Shown: piece by piece, positions 29,032 through 38,912 of the stretch
Numbering within the stretch: the stretch's first letter is position 1
Layout of the letters: the number at the start of each line of letters is the position of its first letter
DNA from: an uncultured Aliivibrio sp.
GTDB taxonomy: Bacteria > Pseudomonadota > Gammaproteobacteria > Enterobacterales > Vibrionaceae
NCBI RefSeq assembly: GCF_946479765.1
Contig: NZ_CAMLHO010000013.1
Coordinates: 17,481-81,480, forward strand
Reading direction: 5' to 3'
Length of the DNA: 64,000 nucleotides
Program-made: the position numbers and the translations under genes
Notes under the pieces: model-generated
The model's input: only the letters and a program-made list of their open reading frames with translations
Told to the model about the DNA's origin: nothing
The model's database searches: none

Positions 29032-29765
29032 TAAATTGTTGTAAACCCATAAGAAATAAATATATTTTTCGATTTTTCAGATAATAAATATTGATAAAAG
29101 CGCGAAACTTTATCTGAGGTTTTATTCTTTACTATTGCCATAGGATAGATTATAGGATCGTGAGAGTCTGTCGGGAATTCTTTAACAATCGTGACACCTG
29201 TTGATAAAAGTGCATCGGTTTTATAAACAATCCCTAATGGTGCTTCATCACGCTCGACAAACAATAAAGCAGAACGAACATTATTGCCTGAGGCGATATG
29301 ATTTTTGACTTCAGGCCAACGATGCTGTTTTTCTAAACTTTGTTTCCCATAGATACCAGCAGGTACATGTTTTGGATCTGCCATTGATAACCGAAGCCCT
29401 TTTTGCCCAATAAACCACTGCCACGAATTTTCTTTTGGTGTTGTTTTAGACGCAATTAATACCAAACTATTTCGCAATAAATCCACTTTGCTCTCAGTCT
29501 CAATATGATCTTTTTCAATCAAATAATCCATCCATTGGGTATTGGCTGAAAGATAGATATCCGCAGGAGCACCATTCGCAATTTGTCGAGCTAATGAAGA
29601 GGAGCCAGCATAGCTAACTCGGACTCTTTCACCCGTTTCATCCTGATACGCATCTACAATATCGTTCATCACATTGGTTAACGATGAAGCAGCATACACA
29701 GTAACATTAGCCCATGCTGACAAAGAGCTAAACAGCAGTACAAAAAATAACGTAATTCGAGACAT
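29031..29765 (-). CDS. modA: Molybdate-binding periplasmic protein
   Basis: 244 residues with a Sec signal peptide ending near SAWA (residue 19). The mature start NVTVYAASSLTNVMNDI is the ModA oxyanion-binding motif, followed by RVSYAGSSSLARQIANGAPADIYLSA near 48-72 and the conserved SADP-like RLSMADPKHVPAGIYGKQSLE near 120. Begins 14 bases after cobQ. Captures molybdate for ModBC. Confidence 0.95.
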   Translation of the reverse strand: MSRITLFFVLLFSSLSAWANVTVYAASSLTNVMNDIVDAYQDETGERVRVSYAGSSSLARQIANGAPADIYLSANTQWMDYLIEKDHIETESKVDLLRNSLVLIASKTTPKENSWQWFIGQKGLRLSMADPKHVPAGIYGKQSLEKQHRWPEVKNHIASGNNVRSALLFVERDEAPLGIVYKTDALLSTGVTIVKEFPTDSHDPIIYPMAIVKNKTSDKVSRFYQYLLSEKSKNIFISYGFTTI

Positions 29766-29779
29766 ATTTAATTCAATCC

Positions 29780-31267
29780 TTAATATGTAGATTTCTTTTC
29801 AAACAAACTTGGCCACAATTGAGATAAATCTAAACTTTCTTCAATCGATGCCGCAATACGTTCAATGGCCTCTTCTTGAATCGCCTTCATATCTATCGCT
29901 TTACTCTCTTTTAAACCAGCCCAAGTTAAAATAGCTTCAAACGCTTGCGGTTCATCAAAAATACCATGCAGATAAGTGCCAAAAATCGACCCGTCTTGAT
30001 TTACTGTACCATCTCGCCTTTCAAGCGATTCATTATTAATCACGATGGGGGATTTACTCGCAATAGAGTGAGTACTTACTCCTGCATGAATTTCATACCC
30101 TTTTACTTTCACGGTGATTTGATTCTGAAGCGTTAATTCACCATCAACCAAGGTGAGTTGTTTTTGTTTTTTCAGTTCAGTCGAAATGGGTAAATAACCT
30201 AACCCATTAATCGTCGATGGCTCTCCCTCAAGACCTAAAGGATCAGAAAGGTGTTCACCTAACATTTGATAGCCACCACAAATGCCCATCACTTTGCCAC
30301 CAAAACGAAGGTGTCTTTCAATATCTTTATCCCACCCTTGAGATTTAAGATAATTCAAATCCGCTTGAACCGATTTACTGCCCGGAAGAATTATAAAATC
30401 AGCCCCAGAGAGTGATTGCCCTTTTCCAACAAACTGAAGATCAATTTCTGGATGTAATCGTAACGGGTCAAAATCAGTATGATTACTAATGCGAGTAACC
30501 ACCGGTACTTTAACGACAAACTTACCCTTTTCTTGCTGCTCACTTTTAATGGCATCTTCTGCCTCTAAATTTAAACCATGCAGATAAGGAATAACACCTA
30601 ATACAGGTTTGCCCGTTTTTTCTTCTAACCATTCTAGGCCTGGAACTAATAAAGAGATATCACCACGAAAACGGTTAATTACAAACCCTTTTACTCGCGC
30701 TTGTTCAGATTCAGACAATAACGCCAGCGTGCCATAGAGATGAGCAAACACACCACCACGGTCAATATCAGCAACAATAATCACTGGAACATCGGCCGCT
30801 TCTGCAAAACCCATATTAGCTATGTCATTTTCACGTAAGTTAATCTCAGCAGGACTTCCCGCTCCTTCAACAACAACGCACTGATAATGCTCAGTCAGAT
30901 AAGAAAAGGATTCCAAAACATAAGGCATGGCCAATTTTTTATAATCTTGAAAACCCCATGCATCCATCGTTTCGATTGCCTGACCTTGAACAATGACCTG
31001 AGCACCAATATCTGTATTTGGTTTCAATAGGATTGGATTCATATGAACATGAGGCTTTACCCTTGCCGCATCCGCTTGCAAAGCTTGAGCTCGACCAATT
31101 TCTCCCCCCTCTTCCGTTACCGCACTATTTAATGCCATATTTTGAGGTTTAAAAGGGGCAACTTGGATCCCTTTGTTGGCAAGTACTCGGCATAAGCCTG
31201 CCACAAGTACGGTTTTACCGGCATCAGAGGTGGTCCCTTGAACCATTAACGGGGATAAAGCGGTCAT
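29780..31267 (-). CDS. cobQ: Cobyric acid synthase
   Basis: Amidates adenosyl-cobyrinic a,c-diamide at four side chains in B12 synthesis, with glutamine as donor. The N-terminal P-loop domain ([21 protein letters not shown], residues 7-27; [10 protein letters not shown] near 39) is followed by a class I glutamine amidotransferase domain from residue ~255, with nucleophile in [14 protein letters not shown] near 330 and His in [10 protein letters not shown] near 430. Length 495 is typical. No other B12 gene is in the window, and it leads into modABC with only 14 bases between, an unusual partnership. No cobalamin riboswitch was seen upstream. Confidence 0.94.
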   Translation of the reverse strand: MTALSPLMVQGTTSDAGKTVLVAGLCRVLANKGIQVAPFKPQNMALNSAVTEEGGEIGRAQALQADAARVKPHVHMNPILLKPNTDIGAQVIVQGQAIETMDAWGFQDYKKLAMPYVLESFSYLTEHYQCVVVEGAGSPAEINLRENDIANMGFAEAADVPVIIVADIDRGGVFAHLYGTLALLSESEQARVKGFVINRFRGDISLLVPGLEWLEEKTGKPVLGVIPYLHGLNLEAEDAIKSEQQEKGKFVVKVPVVTRISNHTDFDPLRLHPEIDLQFVGKGQSLSGADFIILPGSKSVQADLNYLKSQGWDKDIERHLRFGGKVMGICGGYQMLGEHLSDPLGLEGEPSTINGLGYLPISTELKKQKQLTLVDGELTLQNQITVKVKGYEIHAGVSTHSIASKSPIVINNESLERRDGTVNQDGSIFGTYLHGIFDEPQAFEAILTWAGLKESKAIDMKAIQEEAIERIAASIEESLDLSQLWPSLFEKKSTY

Positions 31268-31489
31268 AATTCCATCTAATTTCGTTATACATCAAGTCGA
31301 TAATCTTAGCATTGTTCCCAGTGAAGAGGCTAGTTATCCCACCGCTTATTTCTCCGTCCCCCTACTGAATATCTAGATGAATTGAATATGAATATATTAG
31401 TCACGATAGATTCAGCCAACCTTTGTTTTAATAGCGCTATCGAAACAGAGTGAACAACATTACCTAATCAACCGAATTAAGGATTTATT

Positions 31490-31864
31490 ATGAAAAAGAC
31501 AATCATTGCAATTACAGCTGCCCTAATCTTATCTCCAACTATCGCTTTAGCTGATAATGGCGACCACAACAAACACGCTCAGTTTAATTACACAGGTCCA
31601 GTAACCACTACGACTGTTGCTGAGTTATTAAAAGATACAAGTATGTTCACAGAGCAAGACGCAACTGTTGATGGCCATATTATTCGTCATATCCGCAAAG
31701 ATAAATACGTATTCTCTGATGGAACAACTGAAATCCAAATTGAATTGGATGATGACATTTATCTACCTACCGCAATTAATGAAACCACAAAGATACGTAT
31801 TTTTGGTGAATATGAAGGTGGTAATACCCCTGAGATTGAAGTAGAACGCTTACAAACACTATAG
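31490..31864 (+). CDS. YgiW/YdeI-type bacterial OB-fold (BOF) protein, periplasmic
   Basis: 124 residues with a signal peptide (residues 1-21, cleaved after IALA). The mature part has the NirD/YgiW/YdeI stress-tolerance pattern: FNYTGPVTTTTVAELLKD, then an OB-fold with DATVDGHIIRHIRKDKYVFSDG and the end IRIFGEYEGGNTPEIEVERL. Relatives are small periplasmic proteins linked to cationic-peptide or stress tolerance; ligand unknown. Followed by a terminator and then a small barrel protein gene, possibly under separate control. Confidence 0.9.
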   Translation: MKKTIIAITAALILSPTIALADNGDHNKHAQFNYTGPVTTTTVAELLKDTSMFTEQDATVDGHIIRHIRKDKYVFSDGTTEIQIELDDDIYLPTAINETTKIRIFGEYEGGNTPEIEVERLQTL

Positions 31865-31887
31865 AAATTAAAAAAATAAATAATCTG

Positions 31888-31909
31888 GCCTGTTTTTTGC
31901 AGGCTTTTT
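31888..31909 (+). terminator. Terminator after the BOF gene
   Basis: GCCTG, loop TTTTTTG, CAGGC, then TTTTT. Short but well formed, 23 bases after the stop. Confidence 0.7.
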
Positions 31910-31946
31910 CATAGATGAAATTTATGAATATCAGGTTAACTACGTT

Positions 31947-32486
31947 ATGAAATCAATTAAGTACATCAAAAAATCCTTTCTTTTAGCGACGGCTCTGACT
32001 TCGTCAAGTGCAATGGCTAATAACTTCCCTTACACTTTTTTTGAGACTCGTATTGGCACAAGTCCAGGAACTTATGGTGTACAAGTTAACCAACAGTTCA
32101 CTGAAAATTCTCACCTTATTGCCAAGGTAGATACTAAATTTTCTGGCGATTGGGATGTCAGTGGTGGTATTGGCTTTAATGGCCCTGTCAATGAATTTGC
32201 TGACATTTATGGTCAACTCCTTCTGCATAATGTAAAAAACAAAAGCAGTGATAAATTTGGTGATGAAATGCTAACCGAAGTCAATTTTGGTTTCCGTGTT
32301 TGGTTAATGCAACAGATCGAAGTTGGTGCTCAATACGGTCAGCTATTTAACAGTAATGTTCACAAAGACATTGGGGGACTTCATTTTCGATTCCACTCAA
32401 CAGAGCAACTTTCCGTTGGTACTGAAGCTAAATTTGGTGGCGTTTATGGTGGCCAAATGATATTGACCGCTAGATTTACATTCTAA
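31947..32486 (+). CDS. Small outer-membrane beta-barrel protein of unknown function
   Basis: 179 residues. A Sec signal peptide ends near SAMA (residue 24). The mature chain is rich in alternating beta strands (FFETRIGTSPGTYGVQVNQQF, HLIAKVDTKFSGDWDVSGGIGF and so on) and ends with ILTARFTF, a C-terminal aromatic typical of proteins handled by the Bam complex. This suggests an eight-stranded outer-membrane barrel. No specific family is recognised. It begins 82 bases after the BOF gene and ends before a terminator at 32593. Confidence 0.75.
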   Translation: MKSIKYIKKSFLLATALTSSSAMANNFPYTFFETRIGTSPGTYGVQVNQQFTENSHLIAKVDTKFSGDWDVSGGIGFNGPVNEFADIYGQLLLHNVKNKSSDKFGDEMLTEVNFGFRVWLMQQIEVGAQYGQLFNSNVHKDIGGLHFRFHSTEQLSVGTEAKFGGVYGGQMILTARFTF

Positions 32487-32592
32487 TTCGACTAAATACA
32501 GTTAAATGATATTTCAACCTCTACCATACCGACTTCAAATATCAGATGCAGTACAAAACGGTAATGGATGAGGTAAGCATGAATAGTCAATC

Positions 32593-32628
32593 AGCCAGTG
32601 TATTTATACGCTCTTCACTGGCTTTTTT
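32593..32628 (+). terminator. Terminator downstream of the barrel gene
   Basis: AGCCAGTG and CACTGGCT with a 15-nt loop, then T6. It is 107 bases after the stop of the barrel gene; the stretch between contains no clear gene. Confidence 0.8.
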
Positions 32629-32728
32629 GCATTATTAATAGGAATTTGGTTAATCCTTATAAAAACACTTGATTTCACCTCCTTTTAACACTAACTTGTT
32701 GCAATATTGTTAAAAAGGATATTTCGAC

Positions 32729-34147
32729 ATGCGTTTTATGCATAAATGTGTTTTATTGCTTACCTTATTACCCACTCTCGCTTTCTCGCTTGAGCTTTCA
32801 CCTCTGACACAAGTCCCCTATATCGGCGATCTTAATATATTAAAGAAAAAAGGAACCGTACGCGTTCTTGTTTCTGCCGATCTTGGATTTTATTATATTG
32901 AAAAAGGACAACCAAAAGGGATTATTGCCGAGTTCCTTCATCATTTTGAATTACATCTCCACAAGAATAAAATTAACGTCAATGTTCAAATAATTCCCGT
33001 ACCAAGAGATGATCTTCTTGATGCACTCGAGGCTGGTTTTGGTGATGTTGCAGTCGCTAACTTAACCATTACACCACAGCGCTTAAAATACGTTGATTTT
33101 AGTGATCCAATCATAAGCAACAGCCAAGAATGGTTAGTCACTTCAAAATCGATACCAACAATTACTTCTTTTGAAAACTTATCAGGAGAGGAAGTCTGGG
33201 TTCGAGCCAGTTCAAGTTATTTTGAAAGTTTACAGCAGATTAACAAGCAATTATCTTCTAATGGCATTCCTCCTATTCATATACAATTTATAGAAGAGAA
33301 CTTACAAGATTACGAACTAATGGAGATGATAAACCAAGATATTCTACCTATTACCGTAATTGACAGCCATAAATCTCAATTATGGACCAAAATAATGGAT
33401 AATATCGTTATTCATGAAGATCTTCCTATCCGCACTAATGCCAACATTGGCTGGGCAATGAGAAAAGATAGCCCTCAGTTAAAATCGGCCATCAATCAAT
33501 ACGCAAAAAAAATAAAACAAGGCTCATTTTTAGGTAATGTTATTTATAACAAGTATCTTGATAATACAAAATGGCTTAAAAATGCGTTAAACCCTGATAC
33601 GGTTAAGCAATTTAATCACCTTGCTGTTTTATTTGAGCAATATGCTGAAGAGTACGATTTCGATTGGTTAATGATTTCAGCGCAAGCTTATCAAGAATCA
33701 AGATTTAATAACCACCTTGTTTCTCATATGGGTGCAGTTGGTATCATGCAAGTTTTACCAAAAACAGCAAAAGAGCCTTACATAAACATCCAGAATTTTA
33801 GAAAGTTAGAACCCAATATTCATGCTGGCGTAAAATACATGAGTTTTGTTCATAAGCGCTATTTCTTAAAACCAGAAATAACCAAAGAAAATCAAATGTA
33901 TTTTTCACTAGCTGCTTACAATGCTGGTCCTGCTAATGTAAGAAAAATGAGAAGAATGGCGGTTAAGCATGGGTATAATCCCAATATTTGGTTCAATAAC
34001 GTAGAAATTATGGCACGAAAATACGTAAGCAAAGAGCCTGTACACTATGTTAAAAATATAAGTCGCTACTATGTTATTTATAAGCAAATCGCGTTACTCC
34101 AATCACTTAGGGAGCATCAAAACGCCTCCAATTATAAGTTACTTTAG
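32729..34147 (+). CDS. MltF-like lytic murein transglycosylase with periplasmic binding-protein domain
   Basis: 472 residues. A signal peptide covers residues 1-19. Residues ~35-270 form an SBP_bac_3 (amino-acid-binding-like) domain (VRVLVSADLGFYYIEKGQPKG, NLTITPQRLKYVDFSDP near 110). Residues ~295-450 form a Slt-type lysozyme-like domain (FDWLMISAQAYQESRFNNHL with the catalytic Glu near 329, GAVGIMQVLPKTAKEP, SLAAYNAGPANVRKMR near 405). This is the MltF architecture, cutting peptidoglycan to anhydro-muropeptides. It lacks the lipobox of MltE-type enzymes and is probably a paralogue, not the housekeeping MltF. It stands alone between terminators. Confidence 0.85.
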   Translation: MRFMHKCVLLLTLLPTLAFSLELSPLTQVPYIGDLNILKKKGTVRVLVSADLGFYYIEKGQPKGIIAEFLHHFELHLHKNKINVNVQIIPVPRDDLLDALEAGFGDVAVANLTITPQRLKYVDFSDPIISNSQEWLVTSKSIPTITSFENLSGEEVWVRASSSYFESLQQINKQLSSNGIPPIHIQFIEENLQDYELMEMINQDILPITVIDSHKSQLWTKIMDNIVIHEDLPIRTNANIGWAMRKDSPQLKSAINQYAKKIKQGSFLGNVIYNKYLDNTKWLKNALNPDTVKQFNHLAVLFEQYAEEYDFDWLMISAQAYQESRFNNHLVSHMGAVGIMQVLPKTAKEPYINIQNFRKLEPNIHAGVKYMSFVHKRYFLKPEITKENQMYFSLAAYNAGPANVRKMRRMAVKHGYNPNIWFNNVEIMARKYVSKEPVHYVKNISRYYVIYKQIALLQSLREHQNASNYKLL

Positions 34148-34227
34148 TAATACCGATGGCATTAATTAAATGTTCTATTTATAGCTGAAATTGGTATAAG
34201 GTTAATAACAATTTAAATCACCAAACT

Positions 34228-34260
34228 AAAACGCCCAAATATGATATTTAGGCGTTTTTA
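34228..34260. terminator. Bidirectional terminator
   Basis: AAAACGCCCAAATAT, short loop, ATTTAGGCGTTTTTA: a 13-bp stem with one bulge, A and T flanks. Lies between the converging MltF-like and retropepsin-like genes. Confidence 0.8.
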
Positions 34261-34281
34261 TTTGAACATGATTTATTGAGA

Positions 34282-34962
34282 CTATTTTGCTAACTTCACT
34301 TTTGGTTGAACAAACTTCTTACTTACATCAACAACCGCTATATCACGAAAAAAAGTTCTACCCAGTAACACTGGAAATGTCATATGCGTTCGATCATTCA
34401 ACGTAAATTCAGTTCTTGCTTTCAAATCACCAATTTGTACCCATGCTTCAATCACAGGACGATCAGTACGCTCTTCTGTACTTGATTGACGAATAGTGAC
34501 AATACGAGCTACGGGGTATTCAAATTCTTTTGTCACACTATCGCCATGAGCCAGTTTAAATTTAACCCAATCTTTTCCATCACGTTCAAACATTTCAATA
34601 TCAATGGCTGAGATTGAAGATGTTGTTGCTCCTGTATCTATACGAGCTTTCACGTTATGGTTGATCGCCTTGATGTACATCCACTCTTCTTCACCTAAAA
34701 TCAATTTGCCATCTGCGGTTTTTAGATTTGTGACGATTGGCTTCTTCACTGGTGGTTTAGGATCAACTTGTGGTTTTTGCTCAGGCTTTACCGCGGGCTT
34801 TGTTTCTGGTTTTACTGCCGGCTTAGTCTCTGGTGTTACTGGTTGCTCAACAACCGGCTTATCAGTCGTACCTGTTTCTGGTGTTGTCGTTGCTGTTGTC
34901 GACATACAACCAGCAAGTAAAATAGGTAAAAGTAACGTTGACCATTTTTTTGTTATCTTCAT
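34282..34962 (-). CDS. Retropepsin-like ("ATP-dependent zinc protease"/RimB-type) lipoprotein
   Basis: 226 residues. The lipoprotein signal ends LLAGC (Cys near residue 19). A proline/lysine spacer with tandem PETKPAVK repeats covers residues ~40-75, and the conserved domain starts near 85 (LGEEEWMYIKAINHNVKARIDTGATTSS). The DTGATT motif is an aspartic-protease (retropepsin) active-site signature, and FPVLLGRTFFRD near 200 is the matching hydrophobic-Gly motif. Databases often call this family ATP-dependent zinc protease, though no zinc or ATP motif is visible. A second family member lies at 42750. The spacer would let the domain reach away from the membrane. Confidence 0.82.
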   Translation of the reverse strand: MKITKKWSTLLLPILLAGCMSTTATTTPETGTTDKPVVEQPVTPETKPAVKPETKPAVKPEQKPQVDPKPPVKKPIVTNLKTADGKLILGEEEWMYIKAINHNVKARIDTGATTSSISAIDIEMFERDGKDWVKFKLAHGDSVTKEFEYPVARIVTIRQSSTEERTDRPVIEAWVQIGDLKARTEFTLNDRTHMTFPVLLGRTFFRDIAVVDVSKKFVQPKVKLAK

Positions 34963-35032
34963 GCGTTTTCCTTTACTGTATTATCTGTAATGATTCATTC
35001 TATTAGTATAGTAACTATCTCAAAAAATTCTG

Positions 35033-36220
35033 TTACTGATTTGCAACAGAGGCAACGGATTTTGCAATATAATCAATATGCTGCTCTTGCATTCCAGCAA
35101 TATTAATACGACCGTCCCCTACCGCATAAATTCCATGTTCAGATTTTAATACTGCCATTTGATCGCCATTGAAGCCAATCACAGAAAACATGCCTTTATG
35201 TTGTTCAATAAAATCAAACTGAGTCGATTGCGTTTCATCACGCAGCGCTGCACAAAGATTCGAACGTAAACCAAGTAAACGTTTTTGCATCTCATCTAAC
35301 TCGGTACGCCATGATAATGTTAATGCCGCATCGTTTAAGATTCGTCCGACAATGGCCGCACCGTGATCGGGTGGCATCGTGTACGTTGCTCGTGCCATTT
35401 GCAGTAATTTAGCTTTTGCATTCATCGCAATTTCAATATTGGCAGCAATTACCATCGCCGCACCAGTACGTTCGCGGTACAAGCCAAAGTTTTTAGAACA
35501 CGAAGTTGCAATAAACATTTGAGGAACACGATCAGCCATAAAGCGTAAGCCGGCGGCATCAGCCTCTAGGCCATCACCAAAACCTTGATAGGCAATATCA
35601 ACAAAAGGAATAAAGCCATTTTTCAACGCCAACTCAGTAATTGCTATCCAATCAGACAGACGAATATCCGCTCCTGTTGGATTATGACAGCAACCGTGCA
35701 GTAAGATTATGTCTTTGGGTCCAGCTTTGGCTAGATCTGCCATCATAGCGGCACTATCTACTTGCTTTGTTGCAGGATTGAAATAAGTGTAATGCTTAAC
35801 CTTTAAACCTGCTGCTTCCATTACTGGTTGATGATTAATGTAGCTTGGGTTACTTATCCAAACCGTAGCGCCTGGCTCTGTTGATTTAATTAGGTCAGCA
35901 ATCATACGCAATGCGCCACTGGCACCGGGCGTTTGAATAGCAGAAACACGCTCATATGCAGAGGTATCACGCAGAAGAAGATCAACCATGCTTTGGTTAA
36001 AGACTTCACAGCCAGCAAGGCCAACATACGCTTTTGTGGTTTGCTCAGCAGCAATGGCTTTTGCTGAATCACTCACCGCTTTCATGATTGGAGTTTGACC
36101 TTGGTCATTACGGTAAACACCAATGCCGAGATCGACTTTGTTGTCACGATCGTCAGCACGGTATTCAATAGAAAGAGAAAGAATGGGATCTTTAGCAGGA
36201 GTCGCTATATTTTGCAGCAT
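35033..36220 (-). CDS. Aspartate/aromatic amino acid aminotransferase
   Basis: 395-residue PLP enzyme, class I subgroup alpha, moving amino groups between aspartate or aromatic amino acids and 2-oxoglutarate. Recognisable are DKVDLGIGVYRNDQGQTPIM near 27, the LLHGCCHNPTGAD motif near 185, DIAYQGFGDG near 222, the PLP lysine in SCSKNFGLYRERTGA near 250 and the substrate Arg region near the C-terminus (GRINIAGM). The motifs are intermediate between AspC and TyrB, so I give no symbol. It stands alone; no operon partner. Confidence 0.92.
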   Translation of the reverse strand: MLQNIATPAKDPILSLSIEYRADDRDNKVDLGIGVYRNDQGQTPIMKAVSDSAKAIAAEQTTKAYVGLAGCEVFNQSMVDLLLRDTSAYERVSAIQTPGASGALRMIADLIKSTEPGATVWISNPSYINHQPVMEAAGLKVKHYTYFNPATKQVDSAAMMADLAKAGPKDIILLHGCCHNPTGADIRLSDWIAITELALKNGFIPFVDIAYQGFGDGLEADAAGLRFMADRVPQMFIATSCSKNFGLYRERTGAAMVIAANIEIAMNAKAKLLQMARATYTMPPDHGAAIVGRILNDAALTLSWRTELDEMQKRLLGLRSNLCAALRDETQSTQFDFIEQHKGMFSVIGFNGDQMAVLKSEHGIYAVGDGRINIAGMQEQHIDYIAKSVASVANQ

Positions 36221-36310
36221 ATTTTCATATCCTTATGATCTGTAATGCATTTAAATTACCATTCAGACAGGAAAATATCACGGTTTATTGTTTAATTTTT
36301 CACATTTTTC

Positions 36311-36781
36311 TTACAATACATTAATTGTATGAATAATTTGATTGCTCGAACCACGCCACTCCAATGACGGATCGGCTTTATCTTGCTCAAAACGACCATC
36401 AATGAGTGTATCAATCAGAGCCACTATCTCTTTTTGTGTCTCGTTAAGCTCGTTTAATTCGTAACCTGTCCACATCCAAATGTCTTTATTTTTACATTCA
36501 GACTTAACGCGTTTGACTAATTTAAGTACTGCTGCACAATTCATTGGGTGCAGGGGATCACCACCAGATAACGACAAACCTCGACGATAAATACGCGTAT
36601 CGTTCAAATCAGCAATGATCTTATCTTCTAACTGCTGACAGAAAGGATGTCCTGAATTTGGATTTAATGTGGCTTTGTTGTAGCACCCTTTGCAGTTGTG
36701 CTCACAACCAGCAACAAACAGGGTACAACGCGTACCCGGTCCGTTAATCACATCAATCGAATGATAGACGTGATAATTCAT
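36311..36781 (-). CDS. nrdG: Anaerobic ribonucleotide reductase activating protein
   Basis: 156-residue radical-SAM enzyme that makes the glycyl radical on NrdD under anaerobic conditions. The 4Fe-4S motif is VAGCEHNCKGCYNKAT at residues 24-39 (CxxxCxxC), with the SAM-binding LSGGDPLHP near 78 and WMWTGYELNEL near 103. Its start overlaps the nrdD stop by one base, so the two are coupled. Confidence 0.96.
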   Translation of the reverse strand: MNYHVYHSIDVINGPGTRCTLFVAGCEHNCKGCYNKATLNPNSGHPFCQQLEDKIIADLNDTRIYRRGLSLSGGDPLHPMNCAAVLKLVKRVKSECKNKDIWMWTGYELNELNETQKEIVALIDTLIDGRFEQDKADPSLEWRGSSNQIIHTINVL

Positions 36782-38901
36782 TATAAATGCTTCACTCGAC
36801 GTTGGACTTCTTCTTGCTTACCAAAGTTAAATGGGCGCGCATCTGGGCTGCCTAAGTAACCACAAACACGACGTGTTACTGACACTTTAGTCGAGTCATG
36901 GTTGCCACATTTAGGGCATGTAAAACCTTTGCTTGTACACTCAAACTCACCGGTATAACCACACTCGTAACACTCATCAATTGGTGTATTTGTTCCATAA
37001 TAAGGCACACGGCTGTAGCTGTAATCCCATACGTTTTCTAACGCTTCAATGTTGCGTTGCATGTTAGGGAATTCACCATAACAAATGAAACCACCACTTG
37101 AGATCTCTGGGTATGGCATTTCAAAATCAATTTTGTCGTATGGATTTACTACTTTTTGAACATCAAGGTGGAAACTGTTGGTGTAGTACCCTTTGTCTGT
37201 CACTTTATCAATAACACCAAATAGTGTGTTATCTAGCTTACAGAAACGTGAGCATAAGTTTTCGCTTGGTGTGCCATAAAGACTAAAGCCAAAGCCTGTT
37301 TCTTTTGTCCATACTTCTACAGCATCTTTTAGGTATTGAATAATTTCTAACGCTTTTGCTTGAAGTTCAGCATTATCATATAAGTGGTCATCACTACCGA
37401 ACAATGCTTCAATTGTTTCATGTACACCAATGTAACCTAGTGATACAGAAGCTCGGCCATTTTTAAAGATATTAATAATGTCATCATCTGGTTTCAGACG
37501 AACACCACATGCACCTTCCATATAGAGGATAGGAGCGACACGAGCCTTCACGCCTTCTAGACGAGAAATACGCGTTTCTAATGCGCGACGACAAAGAAGT
37601 AGACGCTCATCAAGCAATTTGTAGAATGCAGTCACATCACCTTTCGCTTCAATCGCAACGCGAGGAAGATTTAAGCTGATAACACCAATGTTATTACGAC
37701 CATCATGAATTTGTTCACCGTTTTCTTCATAAACGTCTAAGAAGCTGCGACACCCCATTGGCGTTTTGAATGACCCCGTCACTTCAACCACTTTGTCGTA
37801 GTTAAGAATGTCTGGATACATACGTTTTGTAGCACATTCAAGCGCAAGTTCTTTAATGTCGTAATGAGGATCCGATTTTTTATGGTTCAAACCATCACGA
37901 ATAGCGAAGACTAATTTTGGAAATACCGCTGTTTTACGGTTTTTACCTAAACCAGCAATACGGTTTGCTAAAATAGAACGTTGAATTAATTTTGATTCCC
38001 AGCTTGTGCCTAAACCAAAACCAAACGTAACAAAAGGTGTTTGTCCGTTCGCGGTATGTAATGTGTTTACTTCGTACTCAAGAGATTGGAATGCGTCATA
38101 ACATTCTTTTTCTGTTTGTGCTTGAGCAAACGCCTCAGCATCCGCAATGTTCCATTTCTCAGCCAATTTCTTCGCTTTTTCGTAACTAACCGTTACATAA
38201 GGTGCAAGAATTTCATCAATACGGTTAATCGTAGTTCCACCGTAGATATGACTTGCAACTTGAGCAATGATTTGCGCAGTTACGGCTGTCGCTGTGGCAA
38301 TGGATTTTGGCGTATCGATTTCCGCATTACCCATTTTAAAGCCACCTGTTAACATGCCTTTTAAGTCAATCAGCATACAGTTGAACATTGGGAAGAACGG
38401 GGCGTAATCTAAATCGTGGTAATGGATCTCGCCACGTTCATGCGCTTGAACGATATCACGCGGTAAAATATGACGCGTCGCGTAGTGCTTAGCCACAATA
38501 CCCGCCAGTAAATCACGCTGTGTTGGGATAACTTTGCCGTCTTTATTGGCGTTTTCATTCAATAATTCAGCATTACTTTGTTCAATCAGGCCGCTAATTT
38601 CTTTATTTAGTACACTGATTTTTTCACGAGCAATGTCACGGTCATGGCGATACTCAATATAGGCACGCGCTAACACTTTGTGTGGTCCTTGCATTAATTC
38701 ATTTTCAACCAAATCTTGGATCTGGCGAATACCCACTTCTTCTTGCCCTTTTAAAGCAACTTCAACCGCATGAGCCACTAACTGCGCATAACTCTCAACC
38801 TCAGGTGTTACCTGCTCTGACGCGCCTTTTATAGCATCAATAATACGAGAATTCTGGTAGGTTGCACGACTTCCATCTCGTTTGATTACAGTTATGTTCA
38901 C
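36781..38901 (-). CDS. nrdD: Anaerobic (class III) ribonucleoside-triphosphate reductase
   Basis: 706 residues. An N-terminal ATP-cone (VIKRDGSRATYQNSRIIDAI, residues 4-90) for allosteric control is followed by the large glycyl-radical barrel, a C-terminal zinc site (CYECGYTGEFEC near 643 and CPKCGNHD near 662) and the glycyl radical loop RVCGYLGSPDARPFN near 678. It makes dNTPs from NTPs with formate as reductant in the absence of oxygen. The upstream region carries two NrdR-box-like sites and a perfect FNR-type palindrome, consistent with anaerobic and dNTP-linked control. Operon with nrdG. Confidence 0.97.
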   Translation of the reverse strand: MNITVIKRDGSRATYQNSRIIDAIKGASEQVTPEVESYAQLVAHAVEVALKGQEEVGIRQIQDLVENELMQGPHKVLARAYIEYRHDRDIAREKISVLNKEISGLIEQSNAELLNENANKDGKVIPTQRDLLAGIVAKHYATRHILPRDIVQAHERGEIHYHDLDYAPFFPMFNCMLIDLKGMLTGGFKMGNAEIDTPKSIATATAVTAQIIAQVASHIYGGTTINRIDEILAPYVTVSYEKAKKLAEKWNIADAEAFAQAQTEKECYDAFQSLEYEVNTLHTANGQTPFVTFGFGLGTSWESKLIQRSILANRIAGLGKNRKTAVFPKLVFAIRDGLNHKKSDPHYDIKELALECATKRMYPDILNYDKVVEVTGSFKTPMGCRSFLDVYEENGEQIHDGRNNIGVISLNLPRVAIEAKGDVTAFYKLLDERLLLCRRALETRISRLEGVKARVAPILYMEGACGVRLKPDDDIINIFKNGRASVSLGYIGVHETIEALFGSDDHLYDNAELQAKALEIIQYLKDAVEVWTKETGFGFSLYGTPSENLCSRFCKLDNTLFGVIDKVTDKGYYTNSFHLDVQKVVNPYDKIDFEMPYPEISSGGFICYGEFPNMQRNIEALENVWDYSYSRVPYYGTNTPIDECYECGYTGEFECTSKGFTCPKCGNHDSTKVSVTRRVCGYLGSPDARPFNFGKQEEVQRRVKHL

Positions 38902-38912
38902 AGTGGCTCCAA

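Noticed and set aside
31268..31330. Possible ModE-type site (ATCG...TATAACGA, minus strand) upstream of cobQ
   Set aside because: The half-sites are about six bases closer than the ModE consensus allows, and only one arm matches well.
31268..31489. Possible cobalamin riboswitch upstream of cobQ
   Set aside because: A G-rich stretch is present but the B12 box and the conserved core were not found.
32578..32637. 19-codon frame (MNSQSASVFIRSS...) with a GAGG-like ribosome site
   Set aside because: It coincides with the terminator hairpin and has no further support.
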